A DNA stretch of 64,000 bases from Citricoccus sp. SGAir0253 (GCF_005877055.1 NZ_CP039424.1:1922001-1986000), one strand, 5' to 3'. Positions 47,199 through 57,225 are shown, counted from the first letter of the stretch. Translations and numbers: made by a program. The notes: generated by a model not told the origin, from the letters alone.

Positions 47199-48240
47199 CC
47201 GTCATCAGCTCGATCACCGTGCCGGAGTTCAGCGCGGAGGGGTCGACGGCGGGGGCCTCGAGCTCGTCCAGCGGGGGCAGCGCCGGGTCGGACTCCACGC
47301 CCTCGCCGACGGCGTACTCCATGGAGCCGGAGTCCACGAGCGCCTGCTGCCCCTTCGGGCCGGTGACGTACTCGAGGAACTGCTGGGCCTCGTCCGGCAT
47401 GTCCGAGGACGCCAGCACGCCGCCGGCGGACAGGCTCACGAAGGCCCCCGGGTCCTCCCCGCCGAAGTAGTGCAGCCTCGTGTTGCCGCTGCCCTCGCCG
47501 GCCTCGGCCTGGTCGCGGTACCAGTAGTAGTGGTACATGATGCCGACCGGCACCTCGCCGGCGTTGACCGCCTTCATGGTGGCGATGTTGTTCTGGTACA
47601 CCTCGGCGTTCTCGGCCAGGGACTCCAGCCACGCGCGCGTCTCCTCCTCGCCGCGCTCGGCGAGCATCCCGGCCACGATCGCCTGGAAGTCCGCGCCACC
47701 CGGCGCCGCACCCCACTTGCCGGCCCACTCCGGGTCGGCGAGGTCCATCATGGACGTCGGCAGCTCGTCCTCGCTGATGAGGTCCGGGTTGTAGACGAGG
47801 ACCGTGGAGCGGGCGGCGATCGGCACCCACAGTCCGGAGGAGGGCGACAGGTCCTCGCGCAGCTGCTCGCGGGTGCCCTGGTCCACCTCCGCCAGCAGGC
47901 CCTCGCGCTCCACGACGGTCATGGCCGGGGAGTTCTCCGTGAGGAAGACGTCCGCCGGCGAGGCCTCACCCTCCTGGACGATCATGTGCCCCATCGAGGA
48001 GTCCTGGCCGTCGCGCACCTGCGTGGGGATCCCGGTCTCCTCCGTGAACGCCTCCGCCACGGCCTCGGTGACCTCGATGTGCTGGGCGGAGTAGACCTGC
48101 AGCGTGTCCGGCCGTGCCTCGTAGGCCTCCTCCGCGGAGGTCCCTCCGCCCGCCGGTTCCCCGGCTCCGCCGCCGCACGCGGTCAGGGCCAGCGGCAGGG
48201 CCAGGGCGAGGGCGAGCAGGGAGCGGGTCGTGGTCGGCAT
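47182..48240 (-). CDS. ferric iron ABC transporter, substrate-binding lipoprotein
   Basis: The 352-aa protein has a lipoprotein signal ending LTAC (C22). It has an FbpA-like fold: LQVYSAQHIEVTEAVAEAFT, SPADVFLTENSPAMTVVE, IAARSTVLVYNPDLI, and the iron-ligand-like Tyr cluster MYHYYWYRDQAE near 237-248. It binds ferric iron or a small ferric chelate outside the membrane. It lies 79 bases downstream of the iron-box-linked synthetase fusion, on the same strand. Confidence 0.88.
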
Positions 48241-48319
48241 GGGGGTCCTTCGTGTCGGTGGTCGAGATCCGGGATGGTCGAGGGGGTGGGGTCGGGGTCC
48301 GGGAGGGCGCCGGGGGCGG

Positions 48320-51169
48320 TCAGGGCTGCGGTGCGGGGACGAGGCCCTGCAGCCGCCGCATCGGCCGGTCGGCGAGCCACCACACGAGGCAGCCGGTGGC
48401 CAGGGCGGCGACCGTCTCGACGACGTCGTCCTCGAAGGAGGACAGCACCATGAACTGGACGAGGTAGACGTACAGCGAGGCTGCGGCCAGCACCCCCACG
48501 AGCGGCAGGGCGAGCGCCGGGACGCGCAGCCGCGGCACCCAGACCAGGACCAGCAGGCCGACGAGGATCGCCAACTCGCGGCCCGGCTGGTCGGGGAAGA
48601 ACCATGCCCCGCCGACCACGGCGAGCCCGGCGGTGATCCACCGGCGCCGCGTGCTGTCCGCCCACGCGGCGGCCGCCCCGACCCCCACGAGCCACAGCGT
48701 GGTCGGCATGATCGACTGGGCCATGTGGCTGTCCGTGAGGGACAGGACGAGGAACCGGGGCACGAGTGCGGCGGCCGTGAACCACGCGGCCACCCGCCAC
48801 GGGTCCCGCCGCCAGGCCCGGGACACCGCGGGGACCGAGAGCACCGCCACGAGCACGAGCACCGAGGCCAGCAGGGCGTCGATGAACCAGTACTCGTTGG
48901 CCGTGGACCCCTCGGTGGTGTCCCCGGTGATCCAGTGGCTCAGCATGATGTTCGACCACCCGTAGCGGCCCGTGGTCAGCATGCCGACGGCGGCGATCAG
49001 CATGGCGGGCACGGCCACGCCGATCGCGATGCGCGCGGTGGAACGCCACCGGCCGGCCACCGTGGGCACGGACAGCCCGAAGCGGGCGGTGTTGAACCCG
49101 GCCACGGCCATCAGCACGTGGGCCCCGCCCATGAGGTCGATGAGGTCGGCGTGCGAGCCGCAGATCGCCACCACGGCGACAGCGCGCAGTACCACGGAAG
49201 TCTCCACGCCGCGCCAGGCCAGCGCCGCGCGGGCGCGGTCCCGCCACGGGCGTCCCGGGGCACGGCGCGTCCCCTGGCGACCCGGGCGGTCCCCGCGCCC
49301 CGGGGCGGTGGGGGCGGCGCCCCCGACCGCGGCACGCCCAGCCGGTGCCCCACGGTCAGGGCCGGCGGCACGGCCGCGCTCCAGGCCGAGCTCCACGAGG
49401 TCGGACAGCGGACGGTGGTGCCAGTCGCGCGGCAGGGGCCCGAGGAGCCGCTCCAGCCGGGCCGAGGCCTGCACGTGGCTCAGGGAGTCCCCACCGTGCT
49501 GCACGAACGTCCGGTCCAGGTCGGCGGCGTCGAGCACGAGGACCGAGGAGACGGCCGCGGCGACGCCGGCGGCCAGGCGCGTGCGCGCGTCCAGGGGCGC
49601 GGTGGCGTCGGCCGCCTCGCCGGCGTGCTCGCCGGCAGCCGGCGCGCGGTCCTGTTCCGGAGCCGTCCCCCGGGGTCCCGGTGCGGCCGGGGCCGCGGTG
49701 CGCGGGCCGGCGTCGGGCGCCGTGGCCTGCTCCGCGACGGAGCGCACCAGGGCCGCGCTGGCGGGGCGGTCCACCTTGCCGTTGGGCAGCCGGGGCAGGG
49801 GCGCGACGGCGACGGCGACGGCCGCCGGGCCGAGCCCGGAGGCGGTGCCGGCGAGCCGGCGCACCTCGGTGGACACCTCGCGGTCCGCTCGCCCGGCCAC
49901 GGGCTCGACGGCCACGGTGAGCCGGCTGCCGTCCCCGCCCACGCACGCGCGGTACCCGGCCGTGTCCAGCCGGTCCTCGACCGTGCCGACGTCGATCCGC
50001 ACGCCCATGACCTTGGTGAAGCCGGAGCGCCGGCCGACCAGCCGGAGCAGGCCGTCGGGGCCGATGCCCCCCAGGTCGCCCGTGCGCAGTTCGTCCAGCA
50101 TGGCGCCCAGGGCGAGGTCGTCCGGGTGCTCGGCGTAGCCCATCATGACGCCCGGCCCGCGGACCACCACCTCCCCGGCCCCCTCGGCGGCCTCGGGGAC
50201 GGTCGTGTCCAGGTGCAGGGTCGTGTCCGCGACCGGCCGGCCCACCGAGTCGGGGTGCGCTGCGACCAGGGCGGGGTCCAGCACGCAGATCCGGGCGGTG
50301 GCCTCGGTCTGGCCGTACATCACGGACAGCCCCCAGCCGTGGCGCTCGCCCAGCGTCGCCGTGCGGAGCACCCGTTCCGGGCCCATCCGGCCGCCGGCCT
50401 GGGCCACGAGGCGCAGCGAGGGGTGCGGCCGGTCCAGCGCACCGGTGGTCTCCATCAGCTCCACGAGGTGCGGCACGACGGCCAGGGTGGTGACGCCGAG
50501 CCCGTCGACCGCCGACCAGAAGTCCTCGTCCAGCACCGATCCCTCGTGCAGCACCACGGAGGCGCCGGCCACGAGGTGGGAGTGCAGCACCGAGAGGCCG
50601 AAGGTGTAGTGCAGCGGCAACGAGGTGATGGCCCGGTCCTCGGCGGTGAGCGCCAGGGCCTGGGCGATCGCGGCGGCGTTGTGGTGCAGGTTGGCATGGG
50701 ACAGCCGCACGAGCTTCGGCGAGCCCGTGCTCCCGGAGGTGCTCAGCAGCAGCGCGAGGTCCGGGTGCAGCAGGTGCCGCGGGGCCGCCTGCAGCACCTC
50801 GAAGGGGCGCACCGGATCCCCCGTGGCCGTGACGTCCGGGGCGTAGCGCTCGAGCACGGCGGAGGCCCGGTCCTCGCCGGCCGTCACGAGCGCCACGTGG
50901 CCGGCCTCGAGGGTGGCCAGGTAGGACAGCACGCCCAGCAGGTCCCGGCCCAGCGGCAGGTGGACGAGCCGGCGGCCCTCGGCCGCGTCCGGCAGCCGCG
51001 CCGCGAGGCCGGCGACGGCCGCGCCCAGCTCGGCGTGGGACATCGCCCGGCCGGAGGCGGACACCACCGCCGGGCGGTCGGCGTGGACGGGGTCGGCGAG
51101 CGGCGCGAGCGAGGGACGAGTGGGACGGTCGAGCACCGGGGATGGCGTCGACCCGGCGGTCAGGGTCAC
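48320..51169 (-). CDS. adenylation - carrier protein - membrane acyltransferase fusion, iron-regulated
   Basis: The 949-aa fusion has three parts. An AMP-forming adenylation domain (1-480) has P-loop STSGSTGSPK (143-152), YGQTEA (285-290), TGD (363-365) and PNGKVDR with catalytic Lys465. A carrier domain (525-600) has the phosphopantetheine Ser in GGDS (559-562). A 300-residue membrane part (655-949) with about ten helices resembles acyltransferase-3 proteins. It would activate an acid, load it on the carrier and hand it to a membrane acyl acceptor. The GTG at 51169 was chosen because longer starts lie inside the iron box. No condensation or thioesterase domain is present. Confidence 0.8.
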   Translation of the reverse strand: MTLTAGSTPSPVLDRPTRPSLAPLADPVHADRPAVVSASGRAMSHAELGAAVAGLAARLPDAAEGRRLVHLPLGRDLLGVLSYLATLEAGHVALVTAGEDRASAVLERYAPDVTATGDPVRPFEVLQAAPRHLLHPDLALLLSTSGSTGSPKLVRLSHANLHHNAAAIAQALALTAEDRAITSLPLHYTFGLSVLHSHLVAGASVVLHEGSVLDEDFWSAVDGLGVTTLAVVPHLVELMETTGALDRPHPSLRLVAQAGGRMGPERVLRTATLGERHGWGLSVMYGQTEATARICVLDPALVAAHPDSVGRPVADTTLHLDTTVPEAAEGAGEVVVRGPGVMMGYAEHPDDLALGAMLDELRTGDLGGIGPDGLLRLVGRRSGFTKVMGVRIDVGTVEDRLDTAGYRACVGGDGSRLTVAVEPVAGRADREVSTEVRRLAGTASGLGPAAVAVAVAPLPRLPNGKVDRPASAALVRSVAEQATAPDAGPRTAAPAAPGPRGTAPEQDRAPAAGEHAGEAADATAPLDARTRLAAGVAAAVSSVLVLDAADLDRTFVQHGGDSLSHVQASARLERLLGPLPRDWHHRPLSDLVELGLERGRAAGPDRGAPAGRAAVGGAAPTAPGRGDRPGRQGTRRAPGRPWRDRARAALAWRGVETSVVLRAVAVVAICGSHADLIDLMGGAHVLMAVAGFNTARFGLSVPTVAGRWRSTARIAIGVAVPAMLIAAVGMLTTGRYGWSNIMLSHWITGDTTEGSTANEYWFIDALLASVLVLVAVLSVPAVSRAWRRDPWRVAAWFTAAALVPRFLVLSLTDSHMAQSIMPTTLWLVGVGAAAAWADSTRRRWITAGLAVVGGAWFFPDQPGRELAILVGLLVLVWVPRLRVPALALPLVGVLAAASLYVYLVQFMVLSSFEDDVVETVAALATGCLVWWLADRPMRRLQGLVPAPQP

Positions 51170-51188
51170 ATAGGTTAGGCTAACCTGC
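51170..51188. promoter_or_regulatory. DtxR/IdeR-type iron box
   Basis: ATAGGTTAGGCTAACCTGC matches 16 of 19 positions of the actinobacterial iron-box consensus (core AGGTTAGGCTAACCT). It abuts the start of the fusion gene and lies 31 bases before the phosphopantetheinyl transferase. A TAGCCT -10-like element of the minus gene lies inside it, so Fe-loaded repressor should silence both divergent genes. Confidence 0.88.
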
Positions 51189-51219
51189 CCCAAATAGCCC
51201 AGGCAATCACGAGGTAAAT

Positions 51220-51783
51220 ATGACGGTGGAGATCCGGTGGGCTCTGCTCACCGCCGCGCACGCCGGCCTGCTGCCCGTCCTGAGCCCGCTCGAGCGCCGG
51301 CGGATCGAGTCCCTCGACCGCCCGGCGGACCGGGCCCGCTCCCTCGTCGCCGCGGCGCTGCTGCGCGTGGCGGTCGCCGAACACCTGGGCCAGTCCCCCG
51401 CCGAGGTGGCGGTGGACCGCACCTGCCCCGAGTGCGGCCGGCCCCACGGCGCGCCACGGATCCTCGGCGCCGGACCGACCCCCCCGGTGCCGCACGTCTC
51501 CGTGTCCCACTCCGGCCTGCTCGTCGTGGTCGCCCTGGACCCCGGCAGCCCCGTGGGGGTGGACGTCCAGCGCGCAGCCGACCTGGAGGACCCGGCCGGC
51601 GCTGCCGCGTGGGCGCGGTCGGAGGCGCTGTTCAAGGCGCGGGCGACCGGCTACGCGGCGGACCGCGTCTCAGTACGTCATCTCGAGGCGCCCCTGGACG
51701 GCTACGCCGCCGCCCTGGCGGGCGCGCCGGACCGCCTCGCGTCCCTGCGGGCCAGCCGCTGGGACGGTGCTGCCGGCCGGTGA
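51220..51783 (+). CDS. 4'-phosphopantetheinyl transferase (Sfp type)
   Basis: The 187-aa enzyme carries VSVSHS (93-98), GVDVQ (113-117) and WARSEALFK (131-139). These correspond to the Sfp motifs SxSHS, G(V/I)D(V/I)E and WxxKEAxxK. Two common residues differ: Gln for the second acidic residue, and Ser for Lys before Glu. It transfers phosphopantetheine from CoA to a carrier Ser; the divergent fusion protein, which shares its iron box, is the obvious partner. A Cys pair (CPEC, 69-72) may bind a metal. Confidence 0.85.
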   Translation: MTVEIRWALLTAAHAGLLPVLSPLERRRIESLDRPADRARSLVAAALLRVAVAEHLGQSPAEVAVDRTCPECGRPHGAPRILGAGPTPPVPHVSVSHSGLLVVVALDPGSPVGVDVQRAADLEDPAGAAAWARSEALFKARATGYAADRVSVRHLEAPLDGYAAALAGAPDRLASLRASRWDGAAGR

Positions 51784-51887
51784 CGGCGGGCGCCGGGGGG
51801 CGCCGGGAGGTGGGCGACCGGCCGCCGCCGGAGCGGCGTCGAGGGCCGCCATGGTGTCCCGCCGAGGGCCCGTGGCACGCGACGCGG

Positions 51888-51917
51888 TTGATCGGGAGGC
51901 GCGGGAGCGACTACGCT
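51888..51917 (+). promoter_or_regulatory. promoter of the gcvH operon
   Basis: -35 TTGATC (51888-51893) and -10 TACGCT (51912-51917) with an 18-base spacer, about 40 bases ahead of the riboswitch. Confidence 0.6.
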
Positions 51918-51954
51918 GTGAGGGCAGTCACAGGCTGCAGGGCCGTTGACGTGC

Positions 51955-52140
51955 GGCGGGAGAGTCCCGTCCAGCAGCACTGGTCGGGCGCCGAAGGAGC
52001 AATTCCTCCCCGGGAAACTCTCAGGCAACCGTACCGCCGCACAGAGGCACATCTGGAAAGTAGCGCGGAGTCACTCCGGGCTCGCCGACGGAGCAACCCC
52101 CTCCCCTCCGGGAGGGACGAAAACTCTCAGGCCACGCAAC
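51955..52140 (+). ncRNA. tandem glycine riboswitch (gcvT element)
   Basis: Two aptamers lie in series. Aptamer 1 (about 51957-52030) shows GGGAGAGTC, GGGCGCCGAAGGAGCAA and GGGAAACTCTCAGGCA. Aptamer 2 (about 52045-52136) shows GCCGACGGAGCAA and GACGAAAACTCTCAGGCC. These are the conserved blocks of the glycine riboswitch, which turns on glycine-use genes when glycine is plentiful. It precedes gcvH-glyA-sdaA, all glycine or serine metabolism. Exact ends are approximate. Confidence 0.92.
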
Positions 52141-52199
52141 AGATCGGGGAGGAACCACAGACGCCGCGGGCGACCGCGCAGAGACCTGGAGTTCCCCCG

Positions 52200-52340
52200 A
52201 TGACCATCACCTCCCTCCGCCCGTGGACCGCCCGCGCGCCCCGGCCCCTGACGGGGTCCGCCGCGCCGTGCTCCGCCCCGGGTCCCGGGGGCTGCGTGGT
52301 CCGCGGGTCCGGGTCGTGCGCCGGCGCCCCGGTGTCCTGA
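52200..52340 (+). CDS. possible 46-aa ORF between the riboswitch and gcvH
   Basis: The ATG at 52200 has GGAG eight bases upstream and encodes MTITSLRPWTARAPRPLTGS plus 26 more residues with three cysteines. No family. It may be a leader peptide or meaningless; it is the first start codon after the riboswitch. Confidence 0.35.
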   Translation: MTITSLRPWTARAPRPLTGSAAPCSAPGPGGCVVRGSGSCAGAPVS

Positions 52341-52385
52341 ACCCTTCCAGATCCAGCCTCACCGTCACGTCCGAGAGGAACACCC

Positions 52386-52766
52386 ATGAGCACTGTCCTG
52401 TCCGCACTGCGCTATTCCGCCGAGCACGAGTGGATCGACGGCGCCTCGCCGGCGCGCGTCGGCATCAGCCAGGTGGCCGCCGACGCGCTCGGCGACGTCG
52501 TCTACGTGGACCTGCCCGAGGCCGGCTCCACCGTCACCGCCGGCGAGACCTGCGGCGAGATCGAGTCCACCAAGTCCGTCTCCGAGCTGTTCACCCCCGT
52601 CACCGGCACGGTGGTGGAGGTCAACGACCAGGTCGTGGACAACCCGGCCCTGGTCAACGAGGACCCGTACGGCGCCGGCTGGCTGTTCACCGTGGAGGTG
52701 TCCGAGGAGGGCCCGCTGCTGTCCGCCGCGGAGTACGCCGAGGCCAACGGCGGTGAGCTGGCATGA
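52386..52766 (+). CDS. gcvH: glycine cleavage system H protein
   Basis: The 126-aa lipoyl carrier has [25 protein letters not shown] and the lipoylation site [12 protein letters not shown] with Lys63. It shuttles the aminomethyl group between GcvP, GcvT and GcvL. No gcvP or gcvT is adjacent, so those subunits must be encoded elsewhere. The ATG follows GAGAGGAAC. The stop overlaps the glyA start (ATGA). Confidence 0.95.
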   Translation: MSTVLSALRYSAEHEWIDGASPARVGISQVAADALGDVVYVDLPEAGSTVTAGETCGEIESTKSVSELFTPVTGTVVEVNDQVVDNPALVNEDPYGAGWLFTVEVSEEGPLLSAAEYAEANGGELA

Positions 52767-54115
52767 GCGTCCTCGACCAGGAGATGACCGCCGTTCCGGC
52801 GGAGTTGACGCGGTCGCTGGGGGAGCTGGATCCGGAGGTGGCCGGGCTGATCGATGCCGAGCTGGACCGGCAGCGTTCGGGCCTGGAGATGATCGCCTCG
52901 GAGAACCACACGGCCGCGGCGGTGATGGCCGCCCAGGGCTCGGTGCTGACGAACAAGTACGCCGAGGGCTACCCGGGCAAGCGGTACTACGGCGGGTGCG
53001 AGCACGTGGACGCGATCGAGACGATCGCGATCGAGCGGGCCAAGGCCCTGTTCGGGGCGGGCTTCGCCAACGTCCAGCCGCACTCCGGGGCCCAGGCCAA
53101 CGCCTCGGTGATGCACGCGCTGATCCGTCCCGGGGACACGGTGCTGGGCCTGGACCTGGCCCACGGCGGGCACCTGACCCACGGGATGCGCCTGAACTTC
53201 TCCGGCCGGCTCTACGACATCGTCGCCTACGGGGTGGACGAGGCCACCCACCGGGTGGACATGGACCAGGTCGCCGCCCTGGCCCGGGCGCACCGGCCCA
53301 AGCTGATCGTGGCCGGCTGGTCGGCCTACCCCCGCCAGCTGGACTTCGCCGCGTTCCGGGCGATCGCCGACGAGGTCGGGGCGTACCTGATGGTGGACAT
53401 GGCCCACTTCGCCGGGCTGGTGGCCACCGGGCTGCACCCGAACCCGGTCCCGCACGCCCACGTGGTGACCTCCACCACGCACAAGACCCTGGCCGGCCCG
53501 CGCGGGGGGATCATCCTGACCAACGACGCCGAGATCGCCAAGAAGGTCAACTCCGCGGTGTTCCCCGGCCAGCAGGGCGGGCCGCTGGAGCACGTGATCG
53601 CCGGCAAGGCGGTCGCGTTCCGGATCGCCGCCGGCCAGGCGTTCGCCGACCGGCAGGCCCGGACCCTGGCCGGGGCGCGGATCCTGGCCGAGCGGCTCAC
53701 CGCTGAGGACGTGGCCGGGCACGGGATCACCGTGCTGACCGGGGGCACCGACGTGCACCTGGTGCTGGTGGACCTGCGCGACTCGTCCCTGGACGGCCGG
53801 CAGGGCGAGGACCTGCTGGCGCAGGTGGAGATCACCATCAACCGCAACGCGGTCCCGTTCGACCCGCGCCCGCCGATGGTCACCTCCGGGCTGCGGATCG
53901 GCACCCCGGCCCTGGCCACCCGCGGGTTCGGCGAGGCCGCCTTCACCGAGGTCGCCGAGATCATCGCCGCCACCCTGGTCGCCGGGGCCACCGCCGCCGC
54001 CAACGGCACCGAGGTCCCCGACACCGTCCTGGCCGGACTGCGCGACCGCGTCACCGCCCTGGCCACCACCCACCCCCTGTACCCGGAACTGGCGCCCCTG
54101 GCGCCCGGACTGTAA
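52763..54115 (+). CDS. glyA: serine hydroxymethyltransferase
   Basis: The 450-aa PLP enzyme interconverts glycine plus methylene-THF with serine. Diagnostic text: [58 protein letters not shown] and [13 protein letters not shown] with PLP-Lys241. It is coupled to gcvH by a 4-base overlap and precedes sdaA by 11 bases. In this operon it runs from glycine to serine. A separate biosynthetic glyA elsewhere is likely but not visible. Confidence 0.96.
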   Translation: MSVLDQEMTAVPAELTRSLGELDPEVAGLIDAELDRQRSGLEMIASENHTAAAVMAAQGSVLTNKYAEGYPGKRYYGGCEHVDAIETIAIERAKALFGAGFANVQPHSGAQANASVMHALIRPGDTVLGLDLAHGGHLTHGMRLNFSGRLYDIVAYGVDEATHRVDMDQVAALARAHRPKLIVAGWSAYPRQLDFAAFRAIADEVGAYLMVDMAHFAGLVATGLHPNPVPHAHVVTSTTHKTLAGPRGGIILTNDAEIAKKVNSAVFPGQQGGPLEHVIAGKAVAFRIAAGQAFADRQARTLAGARILAERLTAEDVAGHGITVLTGGTDVHLVLVDLRDSSLDGRQGEDLLAQVEITINRNAVPFDPRPPMVTSGLRIGTPALATRGFGEAAFTEVAEIIAATLVAGATAAANGTEVPDTVLAGLRDRVTALATTHPLYPELAPLAPGL

Positions 54116-54126
54116 GGAGTCGCAGC

Positions 54127-55554
54127 ATGGCCATCAGTGTCTTCGACCTCTTCACCGTCGGCATCGGTCCCTCCAGCTCCCACACCGTGGGACCGATGCG
54201 GGCCGCCCGCCGTTTCGCCCAGACCCTCGCCGAGGGCGGGCTGCTGGAGCGCACGGAGGGACTGCGGGTGGACGTCTACGGTTCGCTCGCCGCGACCGGC
54301 CGCGGCCACGGCACCTTCACCGCGATCCTGCTCGGCCTCGAGGGCTACGACCCCGAGGTCGTGCTCCCGGACCAGGTGGAGGAGCGCCTCGCCTCGATCG
54401 CCTCGACCGGGACGCTGGCCCTCTGCTCGGCCCTCGGGGCCGGGAAGGACCTGCCGTTCACGGTCGAGGACATGGTCCAGCACCCGCTGACCGTCCTGGA
54501 CCGGCACACCAACGGCATGCGCTTCCAGGCCCTGGCCGCGGACGGTGCCGTCCTGGCGGACGAGACCTGGTTCTCCGTGGGCGGCGGTTTCATCGTCCAG
54601 GAGGGCGAGGAGGACGCCGGCCAGGCCGGCCCGGCCGAGGAGGCCCCGCTGCCGCACCCCTTCACCACGGCGCGCGAGCTGCTCGAGCACTGCCGGTCCA
54701 CCGGCAAGGGCATCAGCGAGGTGATGCTCGCCAACGAGCTCGCCTCGCGCGACGAGGAGGAGATCCGCCGGGGGCTGCTGCACCTGTGGAGCGTCATGGA
54801 GGAGTGCAAGGACATGAGCCTGCGCCGCACCGGCACCCTGCCGGGCGGGCTGGACGTGGCCCGCCGCGCGCCGGACTGGCACGCGCGGCTGCGCTCCGAG
54901 GACCCGGACCGCGATCCGCGGTTCTGGCAGGAGTGGGTCAACCTCGTGGCCCTGGCCGTGAACGAGGAGAACGCCTCCGGCGGTCGCGTCGTCACGGCTC
55001 CCACCAACGGGGCGGCCGGCATCATCCCGGCCGTGCTGTTCTACGCGACCCACTACTCCCCCGCCGTGCTGGACGCCGCCCTCGAGGGCGCCGAGGCGCA
55101 CCGCCGGGTCCTGGAGGACACCGTCTGCCGGTTCCTGCTGGCCGCCGCCGCCGTCGGGGTGCTCTACAAGGAGCAGGCCTCCATCTCCGGCGCCGAGGTC
55201 GGCTGCCAGGGCGAGGTCGGCTCGGCCTCCTCGATGGCCGCCGCGGGACTCGCCGAGATCCTCGGCGGGTCCCCCGAGCAGGTGGAGAACGCCGCCGAGA
55301 TCGCCATGGAGCACAACCTCGGCCTGACCTGCGACCCCATCGGCGGGCTCGTGCAGATCCCCTGCATCGAGCGCAACGCCATCGCCGCCGCCAAGGCGAT
55401 CAACGCCGCCAAGATGGCGCTGTGGGGTGACGGGACGCACCGCGTGAGCCTCGACGAGGTGATCGTCACCATGCGGGAGACCGGCAAGGACATGAGCCAC
55501 AAGTACAAGGAGACCGCCCTCGGCGGCCTCGCCGTCAACGTCGTCGAATGCTGA
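54127..55554 (+). CDS. sdaA: L-serine ammonia-lyase (iron-sulfur type, single chain)
   Basis: The 475-aa enzyme converts serine to pyruvate and ammonia. The beta-domain motif [19 protein letters not shown] is near the start. The alpha-domain motifs [37 protein letters not shown] and [20 protein letters not shown] include the cysteines for the [4Fe-4S] cluster. Together with GcvH and GlyA it turns glycine into pyruvate. An acidic insertion with [14 protein letters not shown] (about 160-175) is unusual. An 11-bp hairpin follows. Confidence 0.95.
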   Translation: MAISVFDLFTVGIGPSSSHTVGPMRAARRFAQTLAEGGLLERTEGLRVDVYGSLAATGRGHGTFTAILLGLEGYDPEVVLPDQVEERLASIASTGTLALCSALGAGKDLPFTVEDMVQHPLTVLDRHTNGMRFQALAADGAVLADETWFSVGGGFIVQEGEEDAGQAGPAEEAPLPHPFTTARELLEHCRSTGKGISEVMLANELASRDEEEIRRGLLHLWSVMEECKDMSLRRTGTLPGGLDVARRAPDWHARLRSEDPDRDPRFWQEWVNLVALAVNEENASGGRVVTAPTNGAAGIIPAVLFYATHYSPAVLDAALEGAEAHRRVLEDTVCRFLLAAAAVGVLYKEQASISGAEVGCQGEVGSASSMAAAGLAEILGGSPEQVENAAEIAMEHNLGLTCDPIGGLVQIPCIERNAIAAAKAINAAKMALWGDGTHRVSLDEVIVTMRETGKDMSHKYKETALGGLAVNVVEC

Positions 55555-55558
55555 CCTC

Positions 55559-55586
55559 TGCCGGGCGGCCCATGCGCCGCCCGGCA
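55559..55586 (+). terminator. hairpin between sdaA and the permease gene
   Basis: Perfect 11-bp arms (55559-55569 and 55576-55586) with a 6-base loop, 4 bases after the sdaA stop. It may end or attenuate the operon before the permease. Confidence 0.6.
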
Positions 55587-55635
55587 CCGGGGCAGCGACC
55601 CTGACCCCGACGACCCGAACAGAAACGGTTCCTCG

Positions 55636-57117
55636 ATGACCACTACCCAAGCACGTCCTGCGAGTGAGACCCCGCAGTCCCCGCACCTGGAGCGGGCGCT
55701 GTCCAACCGCCACATCCAGCTGATCGCGATCGGCGGGGCCATCGGCACCGGCCTGTTCATGGGCTCGGGCAAGACCATCTCGGTGGCCGGGCCCTCGGTG
55801 ATCTTCGTCTACATGATCATCGGGTTCATGCTGTTCTTCGTCATGCGCGCCATGGGCGAGCTGCTGCTGAGCAACACCGAGTACAAGAGCTTCGCGGACT
55901 TCGCCGCGGACATCCTGGGCCCCTGGGCCGGGTTCTTCACCGGCTGGACCTACTGGTTCTGCTGGGTCGTCACCGGCATCGCCGACGTGGTCGCCATCGC
56001 CCACTACGTGTCCTTCTGGTGGGCCGAGCTGCCCCTGTGGATCCCCGCGGTGGTGTGCATCGTGCTGCTGGTGGGGCTGAACCTGCCCTCGGTCAAGGCC
56101 TTCGGCGAGACCGAGTTCTGGTTCGCCCTGGTCAAGATCGTGGCCATCCTGGCCCTGATCGTGGTGGGCCTGGTGATGATCATCACCGGCTTCGAGTCCG
56201 ACGGCACCCGGGCGGCGTTCGCCAACCTGTGGACCGAGGGCGGGATGTTCCCCACCGGGTTCATGGGCTTCGTGGCCGGGTTCCAGATCGCCGTGTTCGC
56301 CTTCGTGGGCATCGAGCTGGTCGGCACCACCGCCGCCGAGGCCAAGGACCCCGAGAAGACCCTGCCCCGGGCGATCAACTCCATCCCGGTGCGCATCCTG
56401 CTGTTCTACGTCGGCGCCCTGGTCGTGCTGATGGCCGTCAAGCCCTGGACCGCCTACAGCGCCGAGGAGTCCCCCTTCGTGGGCATGTTCGCCCTGGCCG
56501 GGCTCGCCGGGGCCGCCGGGGTGGTCAACTTCATCGTGCTCACCTCCGCGACCTCCTCGGCGAACTCCGGGATCTACTCCACCTCCCGGATGATCTACGG
56601 CCTGGCCCAGGAGGGCGACGCCCCCCAGCGCTTCGCCCGCCTGTCCTCCCGGCAGGTGCCGCGCAACGCCCTGCTGTTCTCCTGCATGTTCCTGCTGGCC
56701 GGGGTCGCCCTGCTCTACGCCGAGGGCGGGGTCGCCGAGGCCTTCACCCTGGTCACCACCATCTCCGCGCTGTGCTTCATGTTCGTGTGGTCCATCATCC
56801 TGGTCAGCTACCTCGTCTACCGGCACCGCCGCCCCCACCTGCACGCGGCCAGCGCGTTCAAGATGCCCGGCGGGTCCTTCATGCCCTACGTGGTGCTCGG
56901 CTTCTTCGGATTCGTCGTCTGGGCCCTGACCACCCAGCCCGACACCCTGGCCGCCCTGCTGTCCACCCCGGCCTGGTTCCTCGCCCTCGGCGCCGGCTAC
57001 CTCGTGCTGCGCCGCAACCCCGAGCACCAGGCCCTGCGCGCCGCCCACGACGCCAAGGTGGCCCGGGAGTACCAGCAACGCCACGCCACCACCGGCCAGC
57101 CCACCCCCACCCGCTGA
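55636..57117 (+). CDS. cycA: APC-family amino acid permease, CycA-like (D-serine/D-alanine/glycine)
   Basis: The 493-aa permease has 12 hydrophobic segments and the amino acid transporter start HLERALSNRHIQLIAIGGAI followed by GTGLFMGSGKTI. FADFAADILGPWAGFFTGWT, YWFCWVVTGIADVVAIAHYV and GFQIAVFAFVGIELVGTTAA match the CycA group. Its place after gcvH-glyA-sdaA supports uptake of glycine or serine. The ATG at 55636 has a weak upstream purine signal (AGAAACGG). Confidence 0.88.
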   Translation: MTTTQARPASETPQSPHLERALSNRHIQLIAIGGAIGTGLFMGSGKTISVAGPSVIFVYMIIGFMLFFVMRAMGELLLSNTEYKSFADFAADILGPWAGFFTGWTYWFCWVVTGIADVVAIAHYVSFWWAELPLWIPAVVCIVLLVGLNLPSVKAFGETEFWFALVKIVAILALIVVGLVMIITGFESDGTRAAFANLWTEGGMFPTGFMGFVAGFQIAVFAFVGIELVGTTAAEAKDPEKTLPRAINSIPVRILLFYVGALVVLMAVKPWTAYSAEESPFVGMFALAGLAGAAGVVNFIVLTSATSSANSGIYSTSRMIYGLAQEGDAPQRFARLSSRQVPRNALLFSCMFLLAGVALLYAEGGVAEAFTLVTTISALCFMFVWSIILVSYLVYRHRRPHLHAASAFKMPGGSFMPYVVLGFFGFVVWALTTQPDTLAALLSTPAWFLALGAGYLVLRRNPEHQALRAAHDAKVAREYQQRHATTGQPTPTR

Positions 57118-57140
57118 CCCCGGACGTCCCCCGGACACGG

Positions 57141-57172
57141 ACGGCGCCGGGCCCCCAGGGGTCCGGCGCCGT
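57141..57172 (+). terminator. terminator of the permease gene
   Basis: 15-base arms (57141-57155 and 57158-57172) with one G-T wobble and a tight loop, 23 bases after the stop. Confidence 0.65.
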
Positions 57173-57225
57173 TCGCCGTCCCGGGCCGGACCCCACGGTC
57201 CGGCGCCCGGCGTCACGGGCGGGAG

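Noticed and set aside
53326-57216. 1296-codon open frame on the minus strand
   Set aside because: Antisense to glyA, sdaA and the permease, with no domain-like sequence.
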